Shown: positions 8,531-16,237, counted from the stretch's first letter. The stretch is 35,074 nt of DNA from Scatomorpha stercorigallinarum (GCA_944387865.1 CALXGN010000019.1:1-35074), one strand, 5' to 3'. The notes: generated from the letters alone by a model not told the origin. Numbers and translations are program-made.

Positions 8531-8559
8531 ACTATACGCCAACTCAGCAAAAAAATCAA
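8531..8559 (-). promoter_or_regulatory. Promoter of the cstA operon
   Basis: Minus strand: -35 TTGATT (8554-8559), 17-bp spacer, -10 TATAGT (8531-8536). This gives a leader of about 58 nt before the first gene. Confidence 0.6.
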
Positions 8560-8569
8560 TAGCCGTTTC

Positions 8570-8591
8570 GCCGAAAATGCACAAATTCGGC
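8570..8591. promoter_or_regulatory. Inverted repeat, possible regulator site
   Basis: Perfect arms GCCGAA (8570-8575) and TTCGGC (8586-8591) with a 10-nt AT-rich spacer. It lies about 10 bp upstream of the cstA operon -35 box, in the 285-bp gap between divergent genes. The rest of the gap is AT-rich and shows nothing else recognisable beyond the promoters listed. Confidence 0.35.
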
Positions 8592-8684
8592 AAAATCATC
8601 GGCAGGCACTGACTATTTCCCTGTCATTATCAACAACGTGTTTAGAAATTGTATAAAAATTGTGAAATTTGTGCCGTCAAGCTA

Positions 8685-8713
8685 TTTACATCTTCTTTAG
8701 AATAATGTATTGT
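8685..8713 (+). promoter_or_regulatory. Possible promoter of the methyltransferase gene
   Basis: -35 TTTACA (8685-8690), 17-bp spacer, -10 TATTGT (8708-8713; four of six consensus bases). It is in the right position for a roughly 30-nt leader. Confidence 0.4.
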
Positions 8714-8751
8714 ATATAAAGTTGTGCATCTATGTAAACGGAGGGATGGGG

Positions 8752-9867
8752 ATGGAGCTTTCGCTTGCCGCCACCTGCCTTTTCGGCGTGGAGGGCCCCC
8801 TCGCCGCCGAGCTGAGGCGGCTGGGAATGATGGACGTTGCGGCGGCGGACGGCCGCGTGCGCTTCGTCACGGACGAGCGCGGCCTGGCGCGCGCTAACAT
8901 ATGCTCCCGCTTTGCCGAACGCATACTGCTCGAGCTCGGCTCCTTCCCCGCCCGCAGCTTCGACGAGCTGTTCGAGGGCGTGAAGGCCCTGCCGCTGGAG
9001 CGCTGGATACCCTCCGGCGCGGCCTTCCCCGTCAAGGGATGGTCGGTGGACAGCGCGCTGCACTCCGTGGTGGACTGCCAGCGCATCGTCAAAAAGGCCG
9101 CCGCCGTGCGCCTGGCCTCCGCGCGGGGGAAACAGGGCATGCTGCGCGAAGACGGGCCCGTGCATCAGCTCCGTTTCGCCATCATGCGCGACGAGGCCAC
9201 CATCTACCTTGACACCAGCGGCGCTTCGCTGCACAAACGCGGCTACCGCCCCGGGCGGCTGGCCGCCCCGCTGCGCGAGACAATCGCCGCAACGATGGTC
9301 GATCTTGCCCGCTACCGCGGCCGCGGCGACTTCTGCGACCCCTTCTGCGGCAGCGGCACCATCGCCATCGAGGCCGCCTTTGCCGCCCTCAACCGCGCCC
9401 CGGGCCTGATGCGGCGCTTTGCCGCCGAGGAATGGCCGCTGCTGGAAAGGGACATCTGGCGCGCGGAGCGCGAGGCCGCCCGCGCTCGCGAATACCGCGG
9501 GGACTACCGCATCTTTGCTTCCGACATCGACCCCGAGGCCGTGGCGCTCGCGCGGCAGAACGCCGAGCGCGCCGGCGTGGCGCAGTACATCGAGTTCTCC
9601 GTAGCGGACGCCCTTGCCTTCCGCCGCAAAACGGACGGCGGCGTCATCGTCACCAACCCGCCCTACGGCGAGCGGCTGCTGGAGCGCGAGGAGGCCGGCC
9701 GGCTCTATGAGCGCTTCGGCGAGGCCTGGCGCGGCACGGAAAACTGGCAGCTCTACCTGCTCTCCGGGCACCCGGAGTTCGAGCAGCACTTCGGGCAGAA
9801 GGCCGCCAGGCGCCGCAAGCTATACAATGGCCCCATCATCTGCTGCCTCTACAGCTACGGTCGCTGA
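8752..9867 (+). CDS. THUMP-domain class I SAM-dependent RNA methyltransferase
   Basis: COG0116-type enzyme (RlmL N-terminal half / YpsC group) of 371 residues. The N-terminal part fits a ferredoxin-like plus THUMP RNA-binding region. LHKRGYR (160-166) is the usual linker signature, DPFCGSGT (196-203) is the SAM-binding motif I, and NPPY (302-305) is the base-flipping catalytic motif of N2-guanine or N6-adenine methyltransferases. The start at 8752 is chosen because GGAGGG at 8740-8745 has 6-nt spacing to it; the ATG at 8746 is too close and the TTG at 8710 lacks a site. Likely target: 23S rRNA m2G. The kinase gene follows after 45 nt without its own promoter. Confidence 0.9.
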   Translation: MELSLAATCLFGVEGPLAAELRRLGMMDVAAADGRVRFVTDERGLARANICSRFAERILLELGSFPARSFDELFEGVKALPLERWIPSGAAFPVKGWSVDSALHSVVDCQRIVKKAAAVRLASARGKQGMLREDGPVHQLRFAIMRDEATIYLDTSGASLHKRGYRPGRLAAPLRETIAATMVDLARYRGRGDFCDPFCGSGTIAIEAAFAALNRAPGLMRRFAAEEWPLLERDIWRAEREAARAREYRGDYRIFASDIDPEAVALARQNAERAGVAQYIEFSVADALAFRRKTDGGVIVTNPPYGERLLEREEAGRLYERFGEAWRGTENWQLYLLSGHPEFEQHFGQKAARRRKLYNGPIICCLYSYGR

Positions 9868-9912
9868 ACTGCCCGGCATTAGATAATATACCGAAAGTGG
9901 GATAGATATTAA

Positions 9913-10839
9913 ATGAAGCACCTGTTCGTCGTCAACCCCGTGGCCGGGAAACAGAAGCCGGAGGAAAAAATAAAGCTCATCCACGACTCGGCCGACCGCG
10001 TGCCGGGCGGCCTTGCCGGCGGCTTTGAGATATACGTCACCCGCGCGCCGATGGACGCCGTGGAAAAGATCCGCTCCGCCGCCGAGGGCGAGGATGACCT
10101 GCGCGTCTACGCCTGCGGCGGGGACGGCACGCTCAACGAGTGCGTGAACGGTGCCGCCGGGCTGAAAAACGTGGCCGTGACGCACTTCCCCTGCGGCACC
10201 GGCAACGACTTCATCAAAATGTTCGGCGCCGACAAGTCCCGCTTCTTCGACCTGGCCGAGCTCGCGAACGGCGAGGTGCGTCCCCTTGACCTCATCAAAT
10301 GCAACGGGCGCTACAGCATCAACATCTGCTCCATGGGCCTTGACGCCCGCGTTGGCACGGACGTGCACAAGTACAGCGGACTGCCCCTGCTGGGCGGGCC
10401 GGCGGGCTATGTCGCCAGCCTGGCCGTGAACTTCGTCAAGGGCGTCTCCCAGCCGATGACCGTCACCGCCGATGGCCTCACCTGCGGCCCCCGCCTCAAC
10501 CTGGTGTGCATCTGCAACGGGCGCTTCTACGGCGGCGGCTTCAACCCAACGAACGACGCGCGGCCCGACGACGGCCTGCTGGACGTGCTCATCGTCTCCG
10601 GCGTCCGCCGCCCGACGATACTGCGCGCCATCTCGGCCTACGCCTCCGGGCGCTACCGCGAGTACCCGCAGTACATCACCTTCCTGCGCACCACGCACGT
10701 GGAGGTGCAGACGCCCACAGCGCAGGTCATCAACGAGGACGGCGAGGCGGAATATTCCGACCGCGCGGTGTTCGACGTGGCGCCCGGCGGCGTGAACTTC
10801 CTGGTCCCGCGCGGCATGGCTTTTTTCAGCGGCAAATAA
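9913..10839 (+). CDS. Diacylglycerol/lipid kinase family protein
   Basis: A 308-residue member of the DAGK catalytic family (DgkB/YegS group). The nucleotide-binding motif GGDGTLNE is at 69-76, and PCGTGNDF (93-100) is the second conserved loop. The NPVAGK start (8-13) is typical. Such enzymes phosphorylate diacylglycerol or related lipids at the inner membrane surface for phospholipid recycling; the exact substrate is not clear from sequence. The ribosome site is weak (GTGGGA, 13 nt upstream). The gene is probably co-transcribed with the methyltransferase gene and ends at a clear terminator. Confidence 0.9.
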   Translation: MKHLFVVNPVAGKQKPEEKIKLIHDSADRVPGGLAGGFEIYVTRAPMDAVEKIRSAAEGEDDLRVYACGGDGTLNECVNGAAGLKNVAVTHFPCGTGNDFIKMFGADKSRFFDLAELANGEVRPLDLIKCNGRYSINICSMGLDARVGTDVHKYSGLPLLGGPAGYVASLAVNFVKGVSQPMTVTADGLTCGPRLNLVCICNGRFYGGGFNPTNDARPDDGLLDVLIVSGVRRPTILRAISAYASGRYREYPQYITFLRTTHVEVQTPTAQVINEDGEAEYSDRAVFDVAPGGVNFLVPRGMAFFSGK

Positions 10840-10848
10840 AATAAAAGA

Positions 10849-10890
10849 CAGGCGGCACAGGGGATTTCTCCCTGCGCCGCCTGCGCTTTT
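10849..10890 (+). terminator. Intrinsic terminator after the lipid kinase gene
   Basis: Stem CAGGCGGC (10849-10856) / GCCGCCTG (10876-10883), with an inner CAGGG/CCCTG extension, followed by CGCTTTT. Confidence 0.8.
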
Positions 10891-10906
10891 GATTCGCCTG
10901 GAGCCT

Positions 10907-11149
10907 TTAGCGAAGCTCCTGCTCGAGATTATTAAAGCAGTCTGCATTGAAGAAGTCCGCGAGGCTCATGCCGAGACCGTCGCAGAGCTTCTTGATGGTG
11001 GACACCGTCGAGCTGTTGTTTCTGCCGTTGACGATGTTGTTCACCGTAGACTGAGTGACACCGCTCATGTTGGCGAGCTTGTTCACTGTTATCCCGCGCT
11101 CCTTGCATAGCTCAAGTATGCGAATCCTAACTGCTCCTCCAGCCGTCAT
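10907..11149 (-). CDS. XRE-family helix-turn-helix regulator
   Basis: Eighty residues, almost only a DNA-binding domain. The HTH lies at about 20-43 (TVNKLANMSGVTQSTVNNIV), with LCDGLGMSLADFF as the usual fifth helix. There is no ligand or oligomerisation domain. The ATG at 11149 is preceded by GAGAAGA and a more distant GGAGGA. It is divergent from an S24 peptidase-like gene that lacks an HTH, so the two may be the halves of a phage-type repressor. A direct repeat (11169-11187) just upstream of its start may be its own operator. Confidence 0.88.
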   Translation of the reverse strand: MTAGGAVRIRILELCKERGITVNKLANMSGVTQSTVNNIVNGRNNSSTVSTIKKLCDGLGMSLADFFNADCFNNLEQELR

Positions 11150-11168
11150 ATCTTCTCTTCTTCCTCCG

Positions 11169-11187
11169 TTAAGAGTATATTAAGAGT
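11169..11187. promoter_or_regulatory. Direct repeat, possible XRE operator
   Basis: TTAAGAGT occurs at 11169-11176 and 11180-11187, 11 bp apart, so both lie on one face of the helix. It sits 20-38 bp upstream of the XRE start codon. The remaining intergenic sequence to 11331 is AT-rich with nothing else recognised. Confidence 0.4.
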
Positions 11188-11331
11188 GTATCCCATTATT
11201 GCTGAATAAACTACTCCTTTTGAGGTTAAATTGCATGTAAGTCTACACAAAATACTAAACCGCAACGGTTTTTGTTTCAGTAACGGTGCATAGGACTTAA
11301 ATACTGGTGAAAATTTTTCTTTTTCCGGCGC

Positions 11332-11360
11332 TTGACTACGGCCCCGCGGGATGCTACGCT
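11332..11360 (+). promoter_or_regulatory. Possible promoter of the S24-like gene
   Basis: -35 TTGACT (11332-11337), 17-bp spacer, -10 TACGCT (11355-11360; only three of six consensus bases). The leader would be very short, about 10 nt to the ATG at 11378. Confidence 0.45.
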
Positions 11361-11377
11361 AAAAGCGGGTGATGCCC

Positions 11378-11719
11378 ATGAGCGTAAAACATTTGCCCGT
11401 GCCGGACGGCTCGGCCGCCTCTTTCGCCGTGAAAATGAGCGACGGCAGCATGGCTCCATATTTCCCCGCCGGCTCCCTTGCGTACATAGAAAGGGGCGGA
11501 AAACTGCACGATGGCGACGTTGGGCTGTTCTATTTCCGGGGAAAAGTCCTGCTCCGGCAGTACTGCGAGGACTATGCCGGCAACGTCTATCTCTTCGTGC
11601 TCGACCGCCGGCGGCGTGCGCTGGATATCGCCGTGCCGCGCGCGGAAACGCCCGTCTGCTGCTTTGGCCGGGCGGTGATGGACGTCCCGGCGCCGCTGCC
11701 CGGCTATGAAAAGATATGA
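11378..11719 (+). CDS. S24 peptidase-like (LexA/CI C-terminal type) protein without HTH
   Basis: The 113-residue product matches the C-terminal half of LexA/CI-like repressors. SDGSMAP (21-27) holds the expected catalytic Ser24 and FPAGSLAYIERG follows as in the family. In the segment GKVLLRQYCED the position normally held by the general-base lysine appears to be Arg60, so self-cleavage may be lost. No DNA-binding domain is present. The ATG at 11378 has AGCGGG 8 nt upstream; the GTG at 11369 and ATG at 11372 are alternatives. It is divergent from the XRE gene and 27 nt before a nitroreductase gene. A partner or sensor of the XRE protein is inferred only. Confidence 0.75.
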   Translation: MSVKHLPVPDGSAASFAVKMSDGSMAPYFPAGSLAYIERGGKLHDGDVGLFYFRGKVLLRQYCEDYAGNVYLFVLDRRRRALDIAVPRAETPVCCFGRAVMDVPAPLPGYEKI

Positions 11720-11746
11720 ATATATTTATGTATAGGAGGTAAGCAC

Positions 11747-12268
11747 ATGGAAGCAATGGAAAATCTGCTCACGCGCAGGAGCATCCGCAAATTCAAGCCC
11801 CAGCAGATAACGGACGCCGAGCTGGAGGCCGTGCTCAACGCCGGCAAGTACGCCCCCACGGCCAAGGGCACGCAGTCGCCGCTGATGGTGGCCGTGCAGA
11901 ACGCGGAGGACATCGCCGTCATGAGCCGCGTGAACGCTCGCGTCTGGGGCAAGCAGGAGTTTGACCCCTTCTTCGGCGCGCCCACGGTGGTGGTCGTGTT
12001 CGCCGAGGGCGGCAACCCCAACGGCGTGCAGGACGCCTCATTGGTGCTGGGCAACCTGCTCAACGCCGCGCACGCAATCGGGCTCGGCTCCTGCTGGATC
12101 AACCGCGCGAAGGAGACCTTTGAGCTGCCCGAGGGCCGCGCCCTGATGGAGAAATGGGGCCTCAAAGGCGACTGGGTCGGCGTCGGCAACTGCATTCTCG
12201 GCTACGCCGACTGCGACCAGCCCAAGCCCGCCCCGCGCAAGGAAGGCTACGCCATCGTCATCAAGTGA
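11747..12268 (+). CDS. Nitroreductase family flavoprotein
   Basis: A 173-residue protein of the FMN-dependent nitroreductase fold. It begins with the usual LLTRRSIRKFK FMN-phosphate-binding segment (residues 7-17), has NAGKYAPTAKGTQS near 31-44, and the GLGSCWI...G pattern toward the C-terminus. These cytoplasmic dimers use NAD(P)H to reduce quinones, nitro compounds or flavins; the substrate here is unknown. TAGGAGGT lies 7 nt before the ATG. It may share the S24 gene's promoter. A small membrane-peptide gene and a terminator follow. Confidence 0.92.
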   Translation: MEAMENLLTRRSIRKFKPQQITDAELEAVLNAGKYAPTAKGTQSPLMVAVQNAEDIAVMSRVNARVWGKQEFDPFFGAPTVVVVFAEGGNPNGVQDASLVLGNLLNAAHAIGLGSCWINRAKETFELPEGRALMEKWGLKGDWVGVGNCILGYADCDQPKPAPRKEGYAIVIK

Positions 12269-12278
12269 GGCAGAAAAC

Positions 12279-12392
12279 ATGCCCTATCCCCTCGCCATCG
12301 CCGCCCTTTCCATCCTCCTGCTGCTCGCCTGCGGAGCAGCCTGGGCCGTGAGCGGGCTCATCCGGCTGATCTGCCGGCATCATGGCGCATAG
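12279..12392 (+). CDS. Small membrane protein, 37 residues
   Basis: Starts MPYPLAIAALSILLLLACGA and continues through a second hydrophobic stretch to a basic end (RLICRHHGA). GAGG at 12267-12270 lies 8 nt before the ATG, overlapping the nitroreductase stop. The hydrophobic stretch (residues 4-32) fits one membrane segment with the basic C-terminus inside. It is placed between the nitroreductase gene and its terminator. No family recognised; it may be a chance frame, but the ribosome site and position favour a real gene. Confidence 0.45.
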   Translation: MPYPLAIAALSILLLLACGAAWAVSGLIRLICRHHGA

Positions 12393-12395
12393 TTA

Positions 12396-12428
12396 AAAAC
12401 CCCGCCGGTCACGACCGGCGGGGTTTTT
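12396..12428. terminator. Bidirectional intrinsic terminator
   Basis: Twelve-bp stem 12398-12409 / 12414-12425 with loop CACG, flanked by an A run and TTTTT. It separates the nitroreductase transcript from argS, which converges from the right. Confidence 0.9.
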
Positions 12429-12466
12429 ATCTGTTGACAGGCCATATTTCTCCCGGCGCAGCCCTC

Positions 12467-12507
12467 TCTGCCTCCAGGCGCAGCCATATCTGCCTCCAGG
12501 CGCAGCC
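12467..12507. repeat. Short direct repeat downstream of argS
   Basis: A 19-nt unit starting TCTGCCTCCAGGCG is present at 12467-12485 and 12489-12507, period 22. A diverged third copy (GGCGCAGCC) lies at 12455-12463. The right copy also forms the small palindrome CCAGGC/GCCTGG. Confidence 0.7.
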
Positions 12508-12510
12508 TGG

Positions 12511-14253
12511 TCACATTTGGGTGGGGGCGTGGACGCCGAGGATGCCCAGGCAGTTGGCGATGACGCTGCGGACGCAGTCGGCCAGCAGCAGCCGCGCGTT
12601 GAGCACATCCTCCTGCTCGCCCTTGATGCGGCAGGTGTTGTAGAAGCGGTGGAAGCGGGCCGCCAGCTCGGTGACATAGCGGTTGATGCGGCTGGGGTCC
12701 AGCGTGCGCGCGGCGCGCAGTATCTCCTCCGGCAGCTCGGCCAGCTGCTGGACGACCTCCCGCTCCTGCGGCGTGGAGAGCAGGGCGGCGTCGATGAGCG
12801 CGGCATCAGGGACGCTGTGCCCGTCCTCGGCCAGGTTACGGAGGATGGAGCAGATGCGCGCGTGGGCGTACTGGACATAATAGACGGGGTTCTCGCTGTC
12901 CTCGCGCACGGCCAGACCCAGGTCGAAGTCCATCTGCGTCTCCGGGCGGGCGTTGAAGAACCAGCGCGCGGCGTCAACGGGTATCTCGTCCAGCAGGTCG
13001 CCAAGGCTGATGGCCTTGCCCGTGCGCTTGGACATGCGCACCACCTCGCCGTCGCGCATCAGCTTCACCAGCTGCATGAGGACGATGTCCAGCCTGTCCG
13101 GGTCGATGCCCAGCGCGTCCAGCGCGCCCTTCAGGCGGGCCACATGCCCGTGGTGGTCGGCGCCCCAGATGTTTATCACGCGGTCAAAGCCGCGCACGGC
13201 GAATTTGTTGCGGTGATAGGCGATGTCCGCCGCGAAATAGGTGTAAATGCCGTTGGCGCGGCGCAGTACGTCGTCCTTCAGCGAGAGCTTCTCGATATCC
13301 GCCTCGCTCTTGCCCGCGCGGCGCAGTTCGTCGGCCATGATACGCGAGCTGGCCAGCCACAGCGCGCCCTCGCTCTCGTATGTCCAGCCGCGAGCCGTCA
13401 GCTCGTCCACCGTGGCGGCCACATAGCCGTTCTCGTGCAGCGTGGACTCGAAGAACCACTGGTCGTACTGTATGCCGTAGCGCGCCAGGTCGGACTTCAT
13501 CTTCGGCAGGTTGATGTCCAGCCCAAAGCGCGCCAGCGCCGCGCGGCGCTCACCGTCGGGCCTATTAAGCCAGCCGTCGCCCTTCTCCTCGCGGAAGCGG
13601 CGGGCGATCTCGCGGATATCGTCCCCGTGATAGCCGTCCTCCGGGAACTCCACGGCCTCCTCGCCGAGGATGAGCTGCTTATAGCGCGCGTCAAGGCTGT
13701 TGGCGAACTTCTCGATCTGGTTGCCGGCGTCGTTCACATAGAACTCGCGCCAGACCTGCGCGCCCGCGCGGTCGAGCACGGAGGCGAGCGTATCGCCAAG
13801 CACGCCGCCGCGGGCGTTGCCCATGTGCATGGGCCCCGTGGGGTTGGCGGAGACGAACTCCACCATCACCTTCTGCCCGTCGAATTCGTCGGAGCGCCCG
13901 TAGTCAGCCCCGGCGGACTGCACGGCGCGGAGCACGTCCGCATACCAGGCCGGGGAGAGGCGGAAATTGATAAATCCCGGGCCGGCCGCCTCCGCGGAGG
14001 CGAACCAGCTGCCCGCGAGATCCAGGTTCTCCACCAGCGCGTCGGCTATCTTGCGCGGCGCCATGCGCAGCGCCCGCGCGCCGGACATGGCGTGGTTGGC
14101 GGCGAAGTCCCCGTTCGTGGGGTCCTTCGGCACCTCCACCGTGCCGCTCAGTTCCGCGCCCGCCGGCAGCTGGCCCTTTTCGGCCGCGCGCCGGCAGCTC
14201 TCATTCAGCAGCGTCTCTATGCTCTTTTTCGCCGCATCGATCAAATCAGGCAT
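12511..14253 (-). CDS. argS: Arginyl-tRNA synthetase
   Basis: A 580-residue class I synthetase. It has the N-terminal Add-1 domain, the HIGH-box variant HMGN at 143-146 within SANPTGPMHMGN, the KMSKS-like MSKRTG near residue 407, and the all-helical anticodon-binding domain at the C-terminus (DALRA-type). It charges tRNA-Arg in the cytoplasm and needs the tRNA for amino acid activation. The start overlaps the DUF1934 gene by 8 nt, as in the ywiB-argS pair of Bacillus, so both are expressed from the promoter at 14737. Length is normal for the family. Confidence 0.97.
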   Translation of the reverse strand: MPDLIDAAKKSIETLLNESCRRAAEKGQLPAGAELSGTVEVPKDPTNGDFAANHAMSGARALRMAPRKIADALVENLDLAGSWFASAEAAGPGFINFRLSPAWYADVLRAVQSAGADYGRSDEFDGQKVMVEFVSANPTGPMHMGNARGGVLGDTLASVLDRAGAQVWREFYVNDAGNQIEKFANSLDARYKQLILGEEAVEFPEDGYHGDDIREIARRFREEKGDGWLNRPDGERRAALARFGLDINLPKMKSDLARYGIQYDQWFFESTLHENGYVAATVDELTARGWTYESEGALWLASSRIMADELRRAGKSEADIEKLSLKDDVLRRANGIYTYFAADIAYHRNKFAVRGFDRVINIWGADHHGHVARLKGALDALGIDPDRLDIVLMQLVKLMRDGEVVRMSKRTGKAISLGDLLDEIPVDAARWFFNARPETQMDFDLGLAVREDSENPVYYVQYAHARICSILRNLAEDGHSVPDAALIDAALLSTPQEREVVQQLAELPEEILRAARTLDPSRINRYVTELAARFHRFYNTCRIKGEQEDVLNARLLLADCVRSVIANCLGILGVHAPTQM

Positions 14254-14701
14254 TTGCCTCTGCCCCGCCTTTCTGTTCCCTTACGTTTATTTTGAACTTG
14301 TTGCGCCCAACGACGGCGTGGTCGAGATCCACCACATAGTCGATCTCCATGTCCCCGCCGCGCTCCCCGAGCGTCGAGCTTATCCTGTGCGTATCCAGTC
14401 CCATGGTGGCCGAGCCGTAGGGCGTGTCATAGAGGAAGGTGTTCTTTATGCCCTCCCTGAAGATCATGCGGCTGGTCATGGTCCCCTCGCGCGCGAGCAC
14501 CACCTGCTCCGGCGAGATGATGAAAGAGGTGCGCGTGCCCTTCATGCCCGTGAGCTCGCTCTCCATGTAGCTCAGCTCCCCATGGCCGTCGCGGAAGGAA
14601 TACTTGCCCTCCGTCACCAGTTCTATGGCGTCGCTCTCGCCCTGGCCCAGGCTCTGCGTCCCCTTGATGGAAATAATTACATCCTTCATCGAGTCTTTCA
14701 T
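14246..14701 (-). CDS. DUF1934 family protein (YwiB-like)
   Basis: A 151-residue protein that looks like a calycin-type beta-barrel, as in the DUF1934/YwiB family; its role is unknown. The typical pattern of beta strands is visible (FIISPEQVVLAREG, YDTPYGSATMGLDT, IDYVVDLDHAVVGRN). I chose the ATG at 14701. The consensus promoter would start transcription at about 14730, leaving no room for a ribosome site before the ATG at 14728, whereas GGAATGGGG lies just before 14701. The stop overlaps argS by 8 nt. The same pairing with argS occurs in Bacillus. Confidence 0.85.
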   Translation of the reverse strand: MKDSMKDVIISIKGTQSLGQGESDAIELVTEGKYSFRDGHGELSYMESELTGMKGTRTSFIISPEQVVLAREGTMTSRMIFREGIKNTFLYDTPYGSATMGLDTHRISSTLGERGGDMEIDYVVDLDHAVVGRNKFKINVREQKGGAEANA

Positions 14702-14736
14702 GTCAAAACCCCATTCCAGAGTATTCATGGCGAGGT

Positions 14737-14765
14737 ATTATACACCATCCTCCGCCTCCTGTAAA
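14737..14765 (-). promoter_or_regulatory. Promoter of the DUF1934-argS operon
   Basis: Minus strand: -35 TTTACA (14760-14765), 17-bp spacer, -10 TATAAT (14737-14742). This strong site decides the start codon of the first gene. Confidence 0.85.
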
Positions 14766-14773
14766 GCCCCCAG

Positions 14774-16168
14774 CTACAGCGCGCCGAACACTTCCGCCAG
14801 GGCCCGCACGGCCTCGTCCGTGCGCCCGCGGCCGAGCCCGGCGTAGCTGACGACCAGCGTGTGCTCCGCCTCCGGCCGCGGCGCCGCGCAGTAGTCGGAG
14901 AGGAAGCCCAGCCTGACGCCCAGGCCCTCAGCGCGCCGGCGCAGCTCGCCGTCGGCAATGTCCGTGTGCAGCCGCAGCAGGAAATGCAGCCCCGAGCCGC
15001 GCTCGTCTATCTCGATGCGCCCGGCAAACGGCGCGCATCGGAAAGCGTCGAGCACCTCCGCGCGCCGCGCGCGGTACTCTTTGCGCAGGCGCGAGACATG
15101 CCGCTCATATTCCCCGCCGGCCAGGAAGCGCGCCAGCACCTGCTGCTCCAGCGCCGGCACGGCGCAGGAGTAAAATCCCAGCTCCCGCCGCCAGCGCTCC
15201 ATCAGCCCCTCCGGCAGGGCCATATATGCCAGGCGCATGGAGGGCGAGATGGTCTGCGAAAAGGTATTCATATATATGACGCTGCCCGCGCCGTCGATGC
15301 TTTGCAGCGTGGGCAGCGGCTTGCCCGTGAAGCGCAGCTCGCTGTCGTAGTCGTCCTCTATGATATACCCGCCCGTCTCGCGCGCCCAGCGCAGCAGCGC
15401 CTGCCTGCGCGGCATGGGGGTGATGATGCCCGTGGGGAACTGGTGCGAGGGCGAGATGTGCACGGCCTGCGCGCCGCTCGCGTACAGCAGCCGCGGCTCT
15501 ACGCCGCCCTCCCCCAGCGGCAGCGGCAGGCAGCGCGCGCCCGAGCGGGCGTATACCTGCCTGATCTTAGGATATCCCGGGTCCTCCACGGCGATGCGCG
15601 CGCCCGCTCCCAGCAGCTGCGCGAGCAGGATGTACATGAACTCCGCCCCCGCGCCGATGACGATGCGCTCCGGCGGCACGTCCATGCCCTTGTTGCCCGC
15701 CAGATATCCGGCGATGGCCCGCCTCAGCTCCGGCAGCCCCTCGTGCGGGACGCCGCTCAGGAGCGCGCCCCCGCCCTCCCGCAGCGTCTGGCGCACCAGG
15801 CGCGCCCAGGCGGCCGCCGGCAGGCAGGCGGGGTCGACTCCGCTCCCGCGCAGGTCGAGCCGCCAGCGCTCATCCTGCGGCCTCTGGTGGCTTTCCTGCG
15901 CCGGACGGCGGGCCGCCGGCCGCGCCGCCTCCGCGGCCACGAAATAGCCCCTTCGCGGGCGCGAGACCAGGCAGCCCTCCGCCTCCAGCTGGGCATAAGC
16001 GCCCTCCACTGTGATGACGGAGACCCCCAGGTGCTCGGCCAGGGCGCGGCGGGACGGCAGCTTCTCCCCCGCCGGCAGCGCGCCGGAGAGCACATCCTCG
16101 CGGATGCGCTGCGCCAGGTATTCGTACATCGGCAGCGCGCCCCGCGCGCCGAGGTCATAGGTCAGCAT
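14774..16168 (-). CDS. MocR/PdxR-type GntR regulator with aminotransferase-like domain
   Basis: 464 residues: a GntR winged helix at about 12-76 (GEKLPSRRALAEHLGVSVITV), a linker, then a fold-type I aminotransferase domain from about 105. PLP-pocket residues such as SPSHQFPTG (239-247) and EDDYDSE (271-277) are kept. The motif that normally reads SFSK with the Schiff-base lysine reads NTFSQ, with Gln305 (codon CAG checked on the DNA). The protein therefore cannot bind PLP covalently at this site. It is divergent from an ECF S component, which fits a vitamin B6 regulator of the PdxR kind, though the ligand may differ. AGAGGTGG precedes the ATG. Confidence 0.9.
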   Translation of the reverse strand: MLTYDLGARGALPMYEYLAQRIREDVLSGALPAGEKLPSRRALAEHLGVSVITVEGAYAQLEAEGCLVSRPRRGYFVAAEAARPAARRPAQESHQRPQDERWRLDLRGSGVDPACLPAAAWARLVRQTLREGGGALLSGVPHEGLPELRRAIAGYLAGNKGMDVPPERIVIGAGAEFMYILLAQLLGAGARIAVEDPGYPKIRQVYARSGARCLPLPLGEGGVEPRLLYASGAQAVHISPSHQFPTGIITPMPRRQALLRWARETGGYIIEDDYDSELRFTGKPLPTLQSIDGAGSVIYMNTFSQTISPSMRLAYMALPEGLMERWRRELGFYSCAVPALEQQVLARFLAGGEYERHVSRLRKEYRARRAEVLDAFRCAPFAGRIEIDERGSGLHFLLRLHTDIADGELRRRAEGLGVRLGFLSDYCAAPRPEAEHTLVVSYAGLGRGRTDEAVRALAEVFGAL

Positions 16169-16208
16169 ACGCCACCTCTGGTCATATCAAAAAATAAGAA
16201 TTTGGCTA

Positions 16209-16237
16209 TTTCAATAATACCATATCCGACGTAGAAT
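16209..16237 (+). promoter_or_regulatory. Promoter of the ECF S-component gene
   Basis: -35 TTTCAA (16209-16214), 17-bp spacer, -10 TAGAAT (16232-16237), facing and overlapping the MocR gene promoter. Confidence 0.5.

Noticed and set aside
8686..9789. 367-codon minus-strand frame over the methyltransferase gene
   Set aside because: Antisense shadow; the plus strand carries DPFCGSGT and NPPY motifs in order.
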